From Aldrovandia affinis (taxonomy: Eukaryota; Chordata; Actinopteri; Notacanthiformes; Halosauridae): a stretch of DNA of 64,000 nucleotides. A model generated the notes under the pieces. It was not told the DNA's origin. It did not search any database and was given only the letters and a program-made list of their open reading frames with translations. This document shows, piece by piece, positions 1 to 11,639 of the stretch; the stretch's first letter is position 1, and each line of letters starts with the position of its first letter. Made by a program: the position numbers and the translations under genes. The stretch lies in the NCBI GenBank assembly GCA_029706075.1, contig JAINUG010000131.1:2108001-2172000 (forward strand), written 5' to 3'.

Positions 1-2636
1 CTACCACTGTGGCTAGGGTAACATTTTCACATTGTTCTCTTGTGATATAAACATAAATCAAGGATCTCTTTCACTGTAGGCTATTTTTAAGGTAAGAAAA
101 CTTGAAACCTTTAAATCACAATCACATAAAAACATAAGTATGATTAATCCTACTTATTTAACCTGCATTATATACAATAATCACACTGTAGTATTAAATT
201 ATTATTTTTTAAGAATGTTTGGGGTTAAGTCCTTGGTGCACTAAAGTTGTAAAATGAATATGAAATGAAATAAAAATGTTAAAGGTTTAACAATAAATTA
301 AAGTCTCTATCCTTATCTCATTTGTACTGTGTGTGGAAGAAAAACTGATTAAGCTGTGGAAAGGACTTGCAAGATTCTACTGTGTCTACCTTGAAGGGGT
401 CTACCACAGTCCTTCAGTTCTGACCTGAGCCCCTGAGTCCTTTCATTGATGATGATATAGTGGTATCTTGATCAAACAAAGCTCAGAGATATTGTTTGAT
501 TCTATCCCTCTGTGTAGAGAAAGCACAGAATTCATCTCTGGTGTTGGTTGGGGAATAGTCACTGCGGGAGGGTCTGATCTACCATTGTGTTGGATTTGGG
601 TATATAAGGATCAGGCTTCTAGTGAAATCATATGATTGTACACCACAGATTCTGTAATAGCTGTAATAGTCCAAATATGTTACAATGCAGCAGTATAAGG
701 TTTGGTTTTCTATTCCTTCAAATCATTTTGAAATTATTGCATATGTTGAAACCAGGATATACTAAATAGAGCTAATGGATAATTGGGTACTAGAAAACAG
801 AGATTATATCCTCATATTTGAATGAGATCTCATTTAGCAACTGGTCCATTTACTTGAAGGAGTCCTAAATCAAGTGTTAATCCACCTTTGAAAATGTGGC
901 AGAACAGGCCAGAACATATTTGTACACAGAAGAATCAGAAATAGGCTGTGTCTGAAATGTAATATTAATTTTTCAGAGAAGTTAGATTATTTTTCTGAAA
1001 ATCAAACAAAAAGTCAGCAGTGGTGTTCTTGCCATGCACCATGCTTCCGTTGGAAAATGCATTTGGAATCTCTTAAGAGTTCTGATCGACTGAATTACCT
1101 GCCGTTGTGCATTACAGCCCAGGGGTTGAGATTATCTTTAAACCTTGACATGTATTGTTCAATGTGACATGCTCAATTTATCATTAGTTGTGAACTGAGA
1201 ACGGATGAGTACACTTTCAATTTAGTTCAGAGGCTTTCTACATTCATCATGCTTCTTCATCATCCATCATTTCCTCCTGTTTGATTTGTACAAAAACACA
1301 CTTTCATAAGTTTAATGCAATTAATCATATGGCTAAGATAATTTTATATTAATGGACCGAGGCATTTATTTTATTATTTATTTGATGAACTTGCAGAGTG
1401 ATTTTGATGGAATCTATTCCAGATAAGCTATTATCTCCCCCCACAGTAAGAACACATTTGTCCTGCCTTAAACATTTCTTAGTTTCGTCATTGTATTTTT
1501 TCCCCATGTATCTTTCTGTATATTTCCAGGCAGTATTTTCTCATTAGTCACATGTGCATGCTTTTTATCTTCATTTAACCTCTCGTGATAAATGGAAAAA
1601 GTTGTATGAGGTGACCCGAAAACAAAAGCAATTACAGGAAAAGGTGAAATGCTTGTAACAGTGAAAACTGAAGGCTTTGAAATAAAGGTGAAATTCTGCT
1701 GTGCCAATAAAAAAAAACACCACCTTTGAAATGTCTATAAAGACAATTTCTTCAACTTGGGCAGAGTGTTTAAATGTGTGTTTTTAATGAACATTTGTGG
1801 TACCTCTGAGATTTTGAAAGCCATTACAGGGAAAGCTACATGCAAGGTTGCCAAGCAGATTTTTAAAATGGTTCCACTATTTCCCTTCAGTGTCATAATC
1901 ACTGAGCGATTTTAAAGGAGTGATCTAAAAATGAAATGATGAGGGGAACTTACATTCATTGATATGCAGTACCCTCTAAAATTACACACCTTGATACAGC
2001 AGGATGCACATCCCTCAGTAAAAACATTTGTTGGGGTTTAATATACTGTTGTGTTGTATCCTACTGCTGTCTTTTATATTAGTAGTGCCGACTGTCTAGG
2101 CTACTGTCTGTGTTTAAGTCCCAGAAACACTGCTGTAGCAGTAGCACTGATTACTCAATGGTGGTCTATGATGTCTGTGCATCTGCTGCTGTTTGGCATG
2201 ATGGTGGTCTGTTTGTAAACTGGACTATAAGTCATAGGCCGTAGCTACACAAAGATTTTGCATCAGACAAATACAGATTGAGCTAATGCATTCTCAATGG
2301 AGCTCATACGTTGACAAATGGCAGAGAGAGGGGGGCTATCCATTATTTTCAAGCAGGTTTCTTTTTTATTGAAAAGAGTTGAACTTTTGATGGTCTGCAG
2401 TATACGTAAGTATCATCCGCACGTAATCCCCACATAATCATTCATTAACTGTTTGATAGCTGAATAGAAACGGTGCCATTTTCCACCATGGACGAAAAAC
2501 GATACTGTATACACACACATTCAATTTTATTGCATTTTTTATTAGCTAGCTAAAATGCAATTGATAAAGCAGCTCATTGTGTTGTTAGCCAACTATCTTG
2601 TTAGTCATATCAGTCTGTATATCATTTTTGCTACCC
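1..2636. other. Non-coding stretch, no recognisable feature
   Basis: AT-rich DNA with stops in all frames. The only open frames are under 80 codons and resemble nothing I know. I see no transposon termini, SINE head or tandem repeat. It could be old decayed repeat or ordinary intergenic sequence. Confidence 0.6.
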
Positions 2637-2698
2637 ATCAAATGCAGTGGTGGGCCGTCAGGGCCTGCAAGGCCTTCTCTGCTGGCCTAAAAATATCT

Positions 2699-3201
2699 GA
2701 ATCACAGACTGATGTTAATTATATTTTTTCCATGAATACTTATTAAATAATTCCAAATGGTCTGTCCCTTCTTTCATAGCTTTTCCCCTGGTTGCGCTGC
2801 TTCCAGACGTGTATTTTCATATTAAAGCATTTAACCAATCATTTGTTGCCAGGGTCAAATAAATCTGCCTGGAGGCCTTCACAATCCGTTCTGCAGGCCC
2901 TGTAGCATAAAATAAGTGTTGATCAAACTGTTGCTTCAACCAATCAGATTTTGAGTTGGGAACACGAAGGCCTTCTAGAAGGCCTAGGTAACGTCAGCGT
3001 ATTCACACCCTTTGATTGGATAGTCAGAGAGTGTCTGACTATGATGTAATGTGATTGGTTAAATGCTTTAATATGAAAATACACGTCTGGAAGCAACGCA
3101 ACCAGGGGAAAAGCTAGGCTATGAAAGGAAGCGGACAGACCATTTGGAATTATTTAATAAGTATTCATGGACAAAATATAATTAACATCAGTCTGTGATT
3201 C
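2699..3201. repeat. Inverted repeat, arms about 145 bp, inside the hAT element
   Basis: Positions 2699-2841 are the near-exact reverse complement of 3052-3201, separated by about 210 bp. The loop contains a short palindrome (AAGGCCTTCTAGAAGGCCT near 2968-2986). The right arm abuts the transposase C-terminus, so the left arm is probably an inverted duplicate made when the element rearranged. As RNA it could fold into one long hairpin. Confidence 0.85.
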
Positions 3202-3205
3202 ATTT

Positions 3206-3403
3206 GAGCGGACATTTTCAGCCCTAAAGCGAATTAAAACTTATGCCAGAAATACGACAGGGCAGGCTCGACTTTCAGCATTAGCTTCGATGGCGATAGA
3301 AAAGGACTTCTTGATGGAACTGAAACACACGGATAATCTGTACGACAGAGTAATTGAACTCTTTTTGAGGAAAGAAAGGGGGATGGATTTTGTGTACAAA
3401 TAA
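3206..3403 (+). pseudogene. hAT transposase C-terminal dimerisation (hATC) fragment
   Basis: Reading from 3206 gives an uninterrupted 65-codon frame ending in TAA at 3401-3403. It contains the typical hATC signature ERTFSALKRIKTYARN, then QARLSALASMAIEKDF, and ends LFLRKERGMDFVYK. In the family this segment mediates transposase dimerisation. The rest of the protein (BED finger, RNase-H-like core) is missing, because the sequence upstream is the non-coding arm of an inverted repeat. It is the remnant of the gene that once mobilised the surrounding hAT element. Confidence 0.85.
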
Positions 3404-3576
3404 TAAGGATTTTTGGTGAGTAAAATGTTGCTATTTTCCTAAATAATATTGCAATTTTATGAGGTTATTATTGATGCTTTATGTGTGTAGCAGCTGTAGC
3501 ACCCCGGGTTTGTTTCTTCAGTAAAGGCATTTATTCTGGATACACGAGTTATCTATCTGCGATGCAACGGCAACGG

Positions 3577-4096
3577 GTGTCTGTTCGGTTTGTTTTTGCA
3601 CTTTGTTTATTTATCTTTCTTCAGTCATGTTTCATTCTCGTTCTGTTCCCCGTCTGTCATTGTTCCTGTTCAAGTTCCTATCCTTGTCTTGTCATGCACT
3701 TCGGGAAATTCTATGTTTAGGTTTTTTAGGGAGGAGGAGGAACGCATAAAGAAATCTGCGTGCGAATAAACCGGAACGTGAGAAGCGTACATGTAGGACG
3801 AGAGAGAATGACAGCGATAGTTAGAAGCGTGAGATAATTAGTGATTAGTAGTGTTAGTAACTTAATCTAAATCCCTAATGTTAGTAGATTAGTTGGTTAG
3901 TACTATATACATCTAACTAATATATACAAAGTGTAATTAGAAAGTAAGAAGGAAGTAAAACGAGATTAGAAACAAAGACGGAAAAACCGAAACAGAATTT
4001 CCCGAAGTGCATGACAGAACGAGAATGAAACATGACTGAAGAAAGATAAATAAACAAAGTGCAAAAACAAACCGAACAGACACTCAAAACATAACA
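3577..4096. repeat. TGTTA...TAACA repeat (candidate solo LTR), with an inverted partial copy
   Basis: The core unit 3852-4096 begins TGTTAGTAAC and ends ATAACA. It is clearly homologous to 16803-17133 inside the piggyBac element. Positions 3577-3715 are an inverted partial copy: 3577-3646 is the exact reverse complement of 4014-4083, and the stretch around the CATGCACTTCGGGAA motif also matches. AATAAA motifs and a TATA-rich segment would fit a small LTR. No clear target duplication is visible, so a foldback or miniature DNA element remains possible. Confidence 0.6.
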
Positions 4097-4264
4097 ATAA
4101 GATGGCTTTTATAGCCATAAAATAGTTATTGAGGGGTGGATTGATTCAGACGGAGCACTACTGAAGGCCTAGGTGTGAAATGCACGGCCCGCCACTGATC
4201 AAATGACAATCTGCTTGCTTGCCACCACTTAGCTAAAGGATTTTTTTTCAAAAAGCATTCAAGA

Positions 4265-5500
4265 TCCATCCATCCATCCATCCATTTTCTTGCCACTTAT
4301 TCGAGTCCGGGTCGCAGAGGCAACAGTCTCAGCAAAGCAGCCCAGCTGTCCTTTTCCCCAGCAACTTCCTCCAGCTCTTCCTGGGGGATTCCAAGGCGTT
4401 CGCAGCCCAGCTGAGAGATATAATCCCTCCAGTGGCTCCTGGGTCTGCCCCGGGGTCTCCTACGAGTTAGCCGTGCCCGGTACACCTCCAGAGGGAGGCG
4501 CCCAGAAGGCATCCTTACCAGATGCCTGAACCACCTCAACTGACTCCTCTCAATGCGGAGGAGCAATGGCTCTACTCTGAGATCCTCCCGGATCACTGAG
4601 CTCATCACCCTATCTCTAAGGCTGAGTCCAGCAATACTAAGACTAAGACTAAGATTAGCCAGTAAATTGAGAGCTTTGCCTTCAGACTCAGCTCCCTCTT
4701 CACCACGACGGTCCGGTACAATACCTACATTACCGCAGACGCTACCCCCATCTGTCTATCAATCTCACACTACCTTTTACCCGCACTCATGAATATGACC
4801 CCAAGATACTTGAACTCCTCCACTTGGGTCAGCTGATCACTCCCCACCTAGAGGGTACAAACCATCTTTTTTTGGGCGAGAACCATAGCCTCAGATTTGG
4901 AGGTACTGATTCGCATCCCCACCACATCACACTCGGCCGCAAACCGTTCCAGCGTGATCATGGAGATCATATTCTGATGAGGCAAAAAGGGCAACATCAT
5001 CCACAATAAGCAAAGATACCCTCCTCATGACCCCAAATCAGATACACTCCGATCCTCGGCTATGCCTTGATATCCTGTCCATGAAAATCACAAACAGAAT
5101 AAGTGACAAGGCACACCCTTGGCGGAGCCCAACACCCACTGCAAACAGGCTTGACTTAATGCCAAGGATGCGAACACAACAGGACCAAATGGCACGCAGA
5201 AATGGTCCTGGTACCCCATACTCCCGCAGTACCTCCCACAGAATCCCTCGGTGCACACGGTCATAAGCCTTTTCCAAGTCCAAAAAACACATGTAGACTG
5301 GTCTGGCAAATTCCCATGACCCCTCAAGGATCCACGGCCAGGACGGAATCCGCATTGTTCCTCCTGTATCCGAGGTTTGACTATCAACCGGATCCTCCTT
5401 TCCAGCATCCTGGCATAGGCTTTCCCAGGTAGTCTGAGCAGTGTGATCCCTCAGTAGTTGGAACACACCCTCTGGTCCCCCTTTTTTAACTCTTTCCAGC
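4265..5500 (-). pseudogene. Teleost non-LTR retrotransposon (LINE) reverse transcriptase remnant
   Basis: On the minus strand, from high to low coordinates, the sequence reads reverse transcriptase (EEQCGFRPGRG, then MCFLDLEKAYDRVHRGILW, then VGLRQGCALS). After a large gap comes the C-terminal segment with RSQLRWFRHLVRMPSGRLP and RRPRGRPRSHWRDY. The 3' end is a (CATC)n tail at 4265-4285. This is a very common fish LINE whose clade I do not assign firmly (I/Nimb-like is likely). The catalytic YADD region is lost and the frame is broken repeatedly. The element is truncated at its 5' end near 5500. Confidence 0.8.
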
Positions 5501-7329
5501 CTGACCGTTCTAATATCGGAAACATGTTTCCGATGGTTGTAAGGTTAATATCTCTTTGATACATTCACCATTTTTTTCATGAAACCACTCTTTTTGGTTA
5601 GAATGTGTATTTTCATTATACATGATTGGTTTATGGTTAGAGGGCGGGAGTTAGCTAATTTCTCAAAAAGAAAACGTTCATGAAAAATGTTCACTTCGAG
5701 CTTCCGGCAGAGAGAGATGCCAGCATTCCATGCTACCAAGCAGGTTCTGACCTATTTTGACAGCTTCGTGATTGACACAAGGACTGCAATATTGAGGTAA
5801 GGAACTGTATACAAAATGTTATTAATGCTTATAATATATTACTTAACTTTATTATAGTGTTATTGTTTTGATAAAGCATCTGTGAATTTAACATTGGACA
5901 CCCATTGAGTAAGCTGAGTAGGTAATCAGATTTGAAGGCTAGCTAGCAAGCTAGTTAAATTTCTTTGCATTTGAGTCAGTCGCCCAAAAAGAATTGCTGC
6001 AAGGAATTTGGTCTTGTTGATATTATAACATCATATTTGATAACTAATATGCACTTTTAAATATATTTAGACTTAGTTATTAGAGGTCAAACTATCTATA
6101 CAGCTAGATATTTAGATTAGCTGGTTAGATAGATAGGCTTCTTATCTAGCTGTGGCAGCTAACTAACATTACAGAGGAAAAAGAAAATTATTGGATAGCT
6201 TTTTTAGCTAATCTTACAACCTCTCTTCAAATGTATCCTACTAGCTAGTTAAATTTAGTTGTCCATTTATTTATTATATTTTTTTCTAGAAATAGTATGC
6301 CTTCTGGTTGTATGAGATGAATGCAGAATCTGTCTGTAGTCTGAGGTGAAAATTATATTATCACCTCACTGTCTGAGGTAAAAATGATACTATCTTCATT
6401 CATGACATCGACATATTTCCAGGATATGAATATATATATGCAAATATCTCCTCAGACAGTGTTAGGTAGCTAGCTTGATGTCAAGCTCTAGCTAGTTAGC
6501 TTGCTAGCAAACTAAATGTATTCAACGTGCATTTGATTAATCAGTGACCCAAAAATAAGTGCTGTGAGGGTTTTTTTATACTATCTAACATAATCTTTGA
6601 TAACTGATATGCACTTTTTGGTATTAGAGGTAAAACGAACAGCTATCTATGTAGATGAGCTGATTAGACAGATAGGTTAGCTATCTATCCAAGTTCTTAT
6701 ATCCTGTAGTTGCCAGAGCTAGCTATGAGTCTTTTGAAAACTTTGGCTGATGGTTTTTTGTTTGCTAAATGACACATTAGTCCAGCTAGCTAACGGTTGT
6801 TCAAATTTGTGTCTACAATAGTCATACATTGCCATACTACTGTATTTTACTATGTCTTATCAGATATCACATTTCTGGTTACACGTTAGATTTGAACGTT
6901 TACCCCAGCAGTCATGATGGTCGTGTGTTTGACCTTACTCGGAAGGTTGTGGAACAATTAGCTCACAAAATAGCTCATCGATTCTTATAAAGATTCATGA
7001 TGAGCACAAGCACACTTCACTTGTCCAAGCCGAGTAAATATCTCCAGTAATGGCTAGCTAACTCCCTGACTACGTTAGCCAACTGCAATCATAGTAAACT
7101 CACAATAGTTAACCTTTTAAAACAGCAATGTCCAAAACATTTTCTATTCAATCTAGTGATAGCACACCATATGAGGCGCATGCAGGGCCTGATTAAAAAG
7201 ATGGACTACACAAGGCAAACCATTTTTATTAGTAGTAGTAGTAGTTTAGGTAGGTAGGCTATATATTACGTTTCATTTATTTAGTTGCATTTTACATTTC
7301 ATTTTCTTTACTTATTCATAGTTAGATAT
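5501..7329. other. AT-rich non-coding stretch with a diverged duplication
   Basis: No coding potential is visible. The stretch is rich in TAGCTAGC-like words. About 5905-6145 and 6470-6690 are diverged copies of one another in the same orientation. Both contain TTTGATAACTRATATGCACTTTT, then a TATTAGAGGT(C/A)AAAC block, then GATTAG...AGATAGATAGG. The offset is about 560 bp. Confidence 0.6.
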
Positions 7330-8093
7330 TTAAATGGAAAGTGTGCTCACATTTACAGATGCTTCCTCCTGATTCTCGTCATAATCCAGTGAAATGGTAA
7401 ATTCATTCTCAATCGCCAACAACGCAAACGCGTTCAGTTTTGTATGTTCAGACATACAAAACTTTAAGTGGTCAGTAATATTACCAGAAACACATAATTG
7501 CATACTAGTGGCCTCCTGATGTGCCATAGCATCGATTTCAATGTGCTGCACAATTTAAAATTATAGTATTTCTAACATTTTTGTAAAATGTGTGTCCTTC
7601 CTTGTTATTCTGATGAAAGACTGGAAAGTCTGCAAGTGTAAAAGGGCAGGTGGCAATCCTGAGACAGGCATTAGTGCAGCATGCTCCAAATCTATTTTGT
7701 GTTTGGGATTTAATAGCATTCATATGACTGAAACCTTGCTGCAGGTGTCTAGGCTTAATGTGAGCAGTCATGATCAAAATGGTCAATGATAGCCTTAGAA
7801 AGGTTTTCAGCACTACATTTCTCTGTGGTTTCGAGTAGGCTCAACAACTCAGTCTTAATTTCCTTGGCTTGGGTGTCCACAAAACTTTGGGAAATTAATA
7901 ACTGGGTCTTATCAGTACAGTCAGTGCTTTCACCGCACATTACATGCACGAAATGGGCCTCCCCTATGCTAGTTAGGCTGGGAACTGCTAACTTCTCCCC
8001 TATCTTTCCTGTGTTTCTACCTACAGTGCTAGCATTGCTGTGGAGCCTGTTAAACGCAGAAGATTTCGTATCATTTCTTTTTTGAGATTTATT
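7330..8093 (-). pseudogene. Decayed hAT-superfamily transposase-like gene (ZMYM1/DUF4371-like)
   Basis: The minus strand holds three short open pieces in the order expected of a hAT transposase. The first (8093-7755) contains LLISQSFVDTQAKEIKTELL and KCSAENLSKAIIDHF, like the start of the DUF4371 core. A middle piece ends near 7550. A last piece (7551-7330) contains EHTKLNAFALLAIENEF, like the C-terminal dimerisation region. Frameshifts and a large internal deletion separate them. The family call rests on my recognition of these motifs and is moderate. No terminal repeats were found. Confidence 0.45.
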
Positions 8094-8595
8094 TTAAAGT
8101 GTCACCTGCTGTAAACGGTAGTTTTGCTTTGTCAAAACAGTGAAATTACAGCAAAGGAAGAATGGCAAAAGTGATTGAGGAAAAACGATAGTTCGAGGTT
8201 AAAATAAATTGAGAGCGGAGTAAAAAAACTGATTCTATTGAGACTGGCTGGACAAAAAACTCTGTTTCAGTCAATGGGAACATCAACGAAGTGACAGTGG
8301 GTGACAACATTTTAATTTGCTGTACGAATTACACTTTGTCCACATTAGCTCAACAAGGAGGGACGCCATCTCTACAGCTCGATCAGCGATTGCAGTGGAC
8401 GACCGCATGAAAAACCAAGAGGTACGATAACAAATAGAATAAAGAATGGGAGTTATGCGGAACGGACTTCCGTGTTTTGCTAAACGTGGCTGGCCATTTC
8501 CGGTAGACGAGATAATGGCGTTGTTCTATACAAGATGTTTACAGGACAAGGGGTTTAAGCTATACGCTTCCTCCTATATCCATGATTATGAGTGT
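8094..8595. other. Non-coding stretch
   Basis: Nothing recognisable. A short 32-codon frame starting ATGGCG near 8514 follows two TTCCGG-type words, but there is no support that it is an exon. Confidence 0.5.
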
Positions 8596-8930
8596 ACTAA
8601 CGAATTTTTTTGAAGTACCTGTGCCTGTTGTCTATTACCTAGCGTTAGCGTTAGCTAGCTAGTACTAACACATTTTTTTAAAGTAGCCTACCTGTGCCTG
8701 CTGTCTAATACTTGGCGTTAGTGTTAGCTAGCTAGTACTAACGACATTTTTTAAAAGTAGCCTACTTGTGCCTGCTGTCTAATACTTAGCGTTAGTGTTA
8801 GCTAGCTAGTACTAATGATTTTTTTTAAAGTAGCCTACCTGTGCCTGCTGCCTAATACTTATCGTTAGCGTTAGCTAGCTAGTACTAACGAAATGTTTTA
8901 AGTACCTGCTACCTAGCGTTAGCGTTAGCT
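8596..8930 (+). repeat. Tandem repeat, unit about 73 bp, roughly 4.6 copies
   Basis: Each unit begins ACTAACG, runs through a T-tract, then AAGTAGCCTACCTGTGCCTG, CTGTCTAATACTT, and ends GCGTTAGYGTTAGCTAGCTAGT. The first unit is 68 bp, the middle units about 73-74 bp, and the last is truncated. Copies differ by scattered substitutions and T-tract length, so the array is not freshly homogenised. Confidence 0.9.
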
Positions 8931-10285
8931 GGTCGGTTGCTCAATAACAGTTACCTATGTAGATCTTTTCACCAGTGTCAAACAGAGACAGGATGACTGC
9001 CGATGTTCGCACCAGGGCACCCTGTCACAGGTCTATGCAAAAGAGCGAGAAGCCCCACAGCCTGAGAGTAGCGATGGTTCGCATAAGGTTGATCTGTTCG
9101 CGTTCACCATCAGTTCCAGTTCAAGGATGGTAACGCTATGTAAAACTTCTCAAGCTATAAAGGCTAATCTGGCAATACGATCAGGACCCTCTTGACTATC
9201 TAATCTATCTAATCGTCATGATTAAAAGGCACGATTTATACCAGCATTCCCATTTTGAGAAGTTTGATAAAGGCATCAGTCCAAAAACAAACAGCTGTTC
9301 AAGTTCAGTGTTGTTGGTTCGGTCTAATACATTTCAGCTGAAAAACGAGTATAGGCAAGGTTATTGGGGTAACGGTATTATAGTTTCTTGTAAATCATTG
9401 ATTATCTAGTGGCATAATAGTATGTTATTCATCAGGTCTCTCAAAATAAAATTGATCATTATAAGGTACAGTATTATCAACCCGTGCTATTGTTTTATTT
9501 AAATATCACATTGACCTTGTTGACTGGCGGAAGTGAGCCAACACATCTTCCGGTTTGGTCACGTGATGCTCGACATATACCCTATTGAAGGCTTGAGGTT
9601 ACCCAGCTATAGCCACGACTAATATTTAGCCTTTATCAAATTCACTTAAACGATACACGATTCAATTTTGTTGATAACTTTTTAGCTGGCTAGCACAAGC
9701 ATGGTTTACTAGCAATCAGTCATCGTGAAACATTATGCCTTGCGCCTATCTCGCTAGCTTATCATTGGGTCTGTTCCAAAACCCGACCGGCACAATGCCG
9801 GTCTGTGCCGCTCGGGCATGGTGTCCACTCCATTTAAATCACGGCACACAAAACAGCATGTGCCACTTGTGCCAACCTGAACAGATGGTTTGTGCGCCAA
9901 GTAAACAAAGTACCATGTGTAGCCTACCAACAGCACGGTAAATGATAGAGACTGCTAAACACATATTTCATATGGTTTAGCATGGCTAAATCCAAATAGA
10001 AAGGTTATTGTGTTGTTTTTGCCAACACTTGCAAGTTGTCCAAAGATTAATTAAAGTTTGGCTTGAATGATGGTTGCACAGAGACAAACACAGTGATTTA
10101 ACATGTTTATTATGTTGTCCTACCTTATTTACATCTTTCTAGTACACCTTAGTACAATTTATCCTTACCAAGCAGTGTTACCACAGCTTTAAGACACACT
10201 ACCTGCCACTGTTTAATTATCAGCTGATAGATTCAGTGTCATACTTACTGCTGGCACTCCATTTAAGCGATTTTCTCCATTTAAG
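8931..10285. other. Non-coding stretch
   Basis: No supported gene. Overlapping 60-68 codon frames on both strands near 9735-9941 look like chance. No repeat family was recognised. Confidence 0.5.
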
Positions 10286-10548
10286 CTAAATTGTTTTGAG
10301 GACCCCATTTGTGTACCAACTTTGGACTGTTTGAGGAACTTGCTTGGATTTGGATTTTGGATTACGGACTTCGACAAAGATAAGGATTGTGGACTTTATG
10401 TGTTTTGAATTCCCCTGAATACCCCATCCTTCTTGTGTTTTGTCAAGATTAATTTAATAAAGTCATTGTGTTGTTTTGAATACTGCCTCCTCCAGGTTAT
10501 TTAACTGCCTAGGCCCTCTGCAAAGGTCTGTGAATGTCGCCAAACCCC
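10286..10548 (+). repeat. LTR fragment of the same family as the solo LTR at 38201-38805
   Basis: The segment aligns with the 3' half of the later LTR. Both share TTGAGGACCCC, TGGACTTTATGTGTTT, TAATAAA, GAATACTGCCTCCTC and CCCTCTGCAA, and end near GTCGCC.AACCCC. It stops abruptly where Tc1-like transposase sequence begins (about 10549), so the junction is a rearrangement or a deletion after insertion. Confidence 0.75.
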
Positions 10549-11491
10549 AAGTGGTATCTGGCACCAAGACGTTAGCAGCAGATCCTTTAAGTCCTGTAAG
10601 TTGCGAGGTGATGCCTCCATGGATCGGACTTGTTGGTCCAGCACATCCCACAGATGCTCGATCGGATTGAGATCTGGGGAATTTGGAGGCCAAGTCAACA
10701 CCTTGAAGTCTTTGTCATGTTCCTCAAACCATTCCTGAACAATTTTTGCAGTGTGGCAGGGCGCATTATCCTGCTGAAAGAGGCCACTGCCATCAGGGAA
10801 TATCATTGCCATGAAGGGGTGTACTTGGTCTGCAACAAGTGTCAAGGTGGTATGCGTCAAAGTAACATCCACATGAATGCCAGTACCCAAGGTTTCCTAG
10901 CAGAACATTGCCCAGAGCATCACACTGCCTCCGCCGGCTTGCCTTCTTTCCATAGTGCATCCTGGTGCCATCTCTTCCCCAGGTAAACGACGCACACGCA
11001 CTCGGCCATCCACATGATGTAAAAGAAAACGTGATTTATCAGACCAGCCCACCTTCTTCCATTGCTCAATGGTCCTGTTCTGACGCTCTCGTGCCCATTG
11101 TAGGTGCTTTCGGCGGTGGATAGGGGTCAGCATGGGCACTCTGACCGGTCTGCAGCTACGCAGCCCCATACGCAGCAAGCTGCGATGCACGGTGTGTCCT
11201 GACACCTTTCTATCATAGCCAGCATTAACTTTTTCAGCAATTTGTGCTACAGTAGCTCTTCTGTGGGATCGGACCAGATGGGCTAGCCTTCGCTCCCCAC
11301 ACGCATCAATGAGCCTTGGGCACCCATGACCCTGTCGCCGGTTCACTGCTTGGACCACTTTTGGTAGGTACTAACCACTGCATACCGGGAACACCCCACA
11401 AGACCTGCCGTTTTGGAGATGCTCTGACCCAGTCGTCTAGCCATCACAATTTGGCCCTGTCAAAGTCGCTCAGATCCTTACACTTGCCCAT
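10549..11491 (-). pseudogene. Tc1/mariner transposase, C-terminally truncated
   Basis: The likely start is the ATG at 11491-11489 (MGK...), conserved in the second copy at 50441. The order is an N-terminal paired-like helix-turn-helix region, then HPRLIDACGERRLAHLV-like sequence, then the catalytic domain. All three acidic residues are visible: D in WSDKSRFLLHH, D in QQDNAPCHTA and E in NPIEHLWD. I count 36 residues between the second D and the E (DD36E), not the 34 of classic Tc1. A frameshift near 10890 and the missing C-terminus make it inactive. In the family the enzyme cuts and pastes the element into TA sites. Confidence 0.88.
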
Positions 11492-11639
11492 TTTTCCTGC
11501 TTCCAACACATCAACTTCAAGAACTGACTGTTCACTTGCTGCATAATATATCCCACCCCTTGACAAGTGCCATTGTAACGAGATGATCAATGTTATTCAC
11601 TTCACCTGTCAGTGGTTTTAATGTTGTGGCTGATCAGTG
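10549..11639 (-). mobile_element. Tc1/mariner-type transposon (DD36E), 3' end lost
   Basis: The start of the element (high coordinate) carries the terminal repeat ending GTGGCTGATCAGTG at 11639, followed by TA. It matches the ends of the copy at 50297-53442. The other end is missing, replaced by an LTR fragment at 10548. It encodes the transposase pseudogene 10549-11491. Confidence 0.9.

Larger units (their letters stand above)
2645..4197 (+). mobile_element. hAT DNA transposon, internally rearranged, 8-bp target duplication
   Basis: The ends are inverted copies of CAGTGGYGGGCCGT (left 2645, right 4197), and the octamer ATCAAATG flanks both sides (2637-2644 and 4198-4205). An 8-bp duplication with CAGTG-type termini is diagnostic of hAT. 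Inside lies the C-terminal dimerisation segment of a hAT transposase (3206-3403, + strand). There is also an inverted repeat of about 145 bp (2699-2841 against 3052-3201) and a second repeat family (3577-4096). At 1.55 kb with only the end of a transposase, it is non-autonomous. Confidence 0.9.

Noticed and set aside
3481..3720. 79-codon cysteine- and phenylalanine-rich frame
   Set aside because: It is the reading of an inverted repeat arm. The same peptide-like string appears in reverse at 16854-17108 because the DNA repeat recurs there.
8514..8612. Short frame starting ATGGCG after TTCCGG words, possible first exon
   Set aside because: Only 32 codons, running into a tandem repeat. No splice donor or homology I recognise.
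9735..9941. Overlapping 60-68 codon frames on both strands
   Set aside because: No domain, no splice signals. They look like chance open frames in a GC-richer patch.
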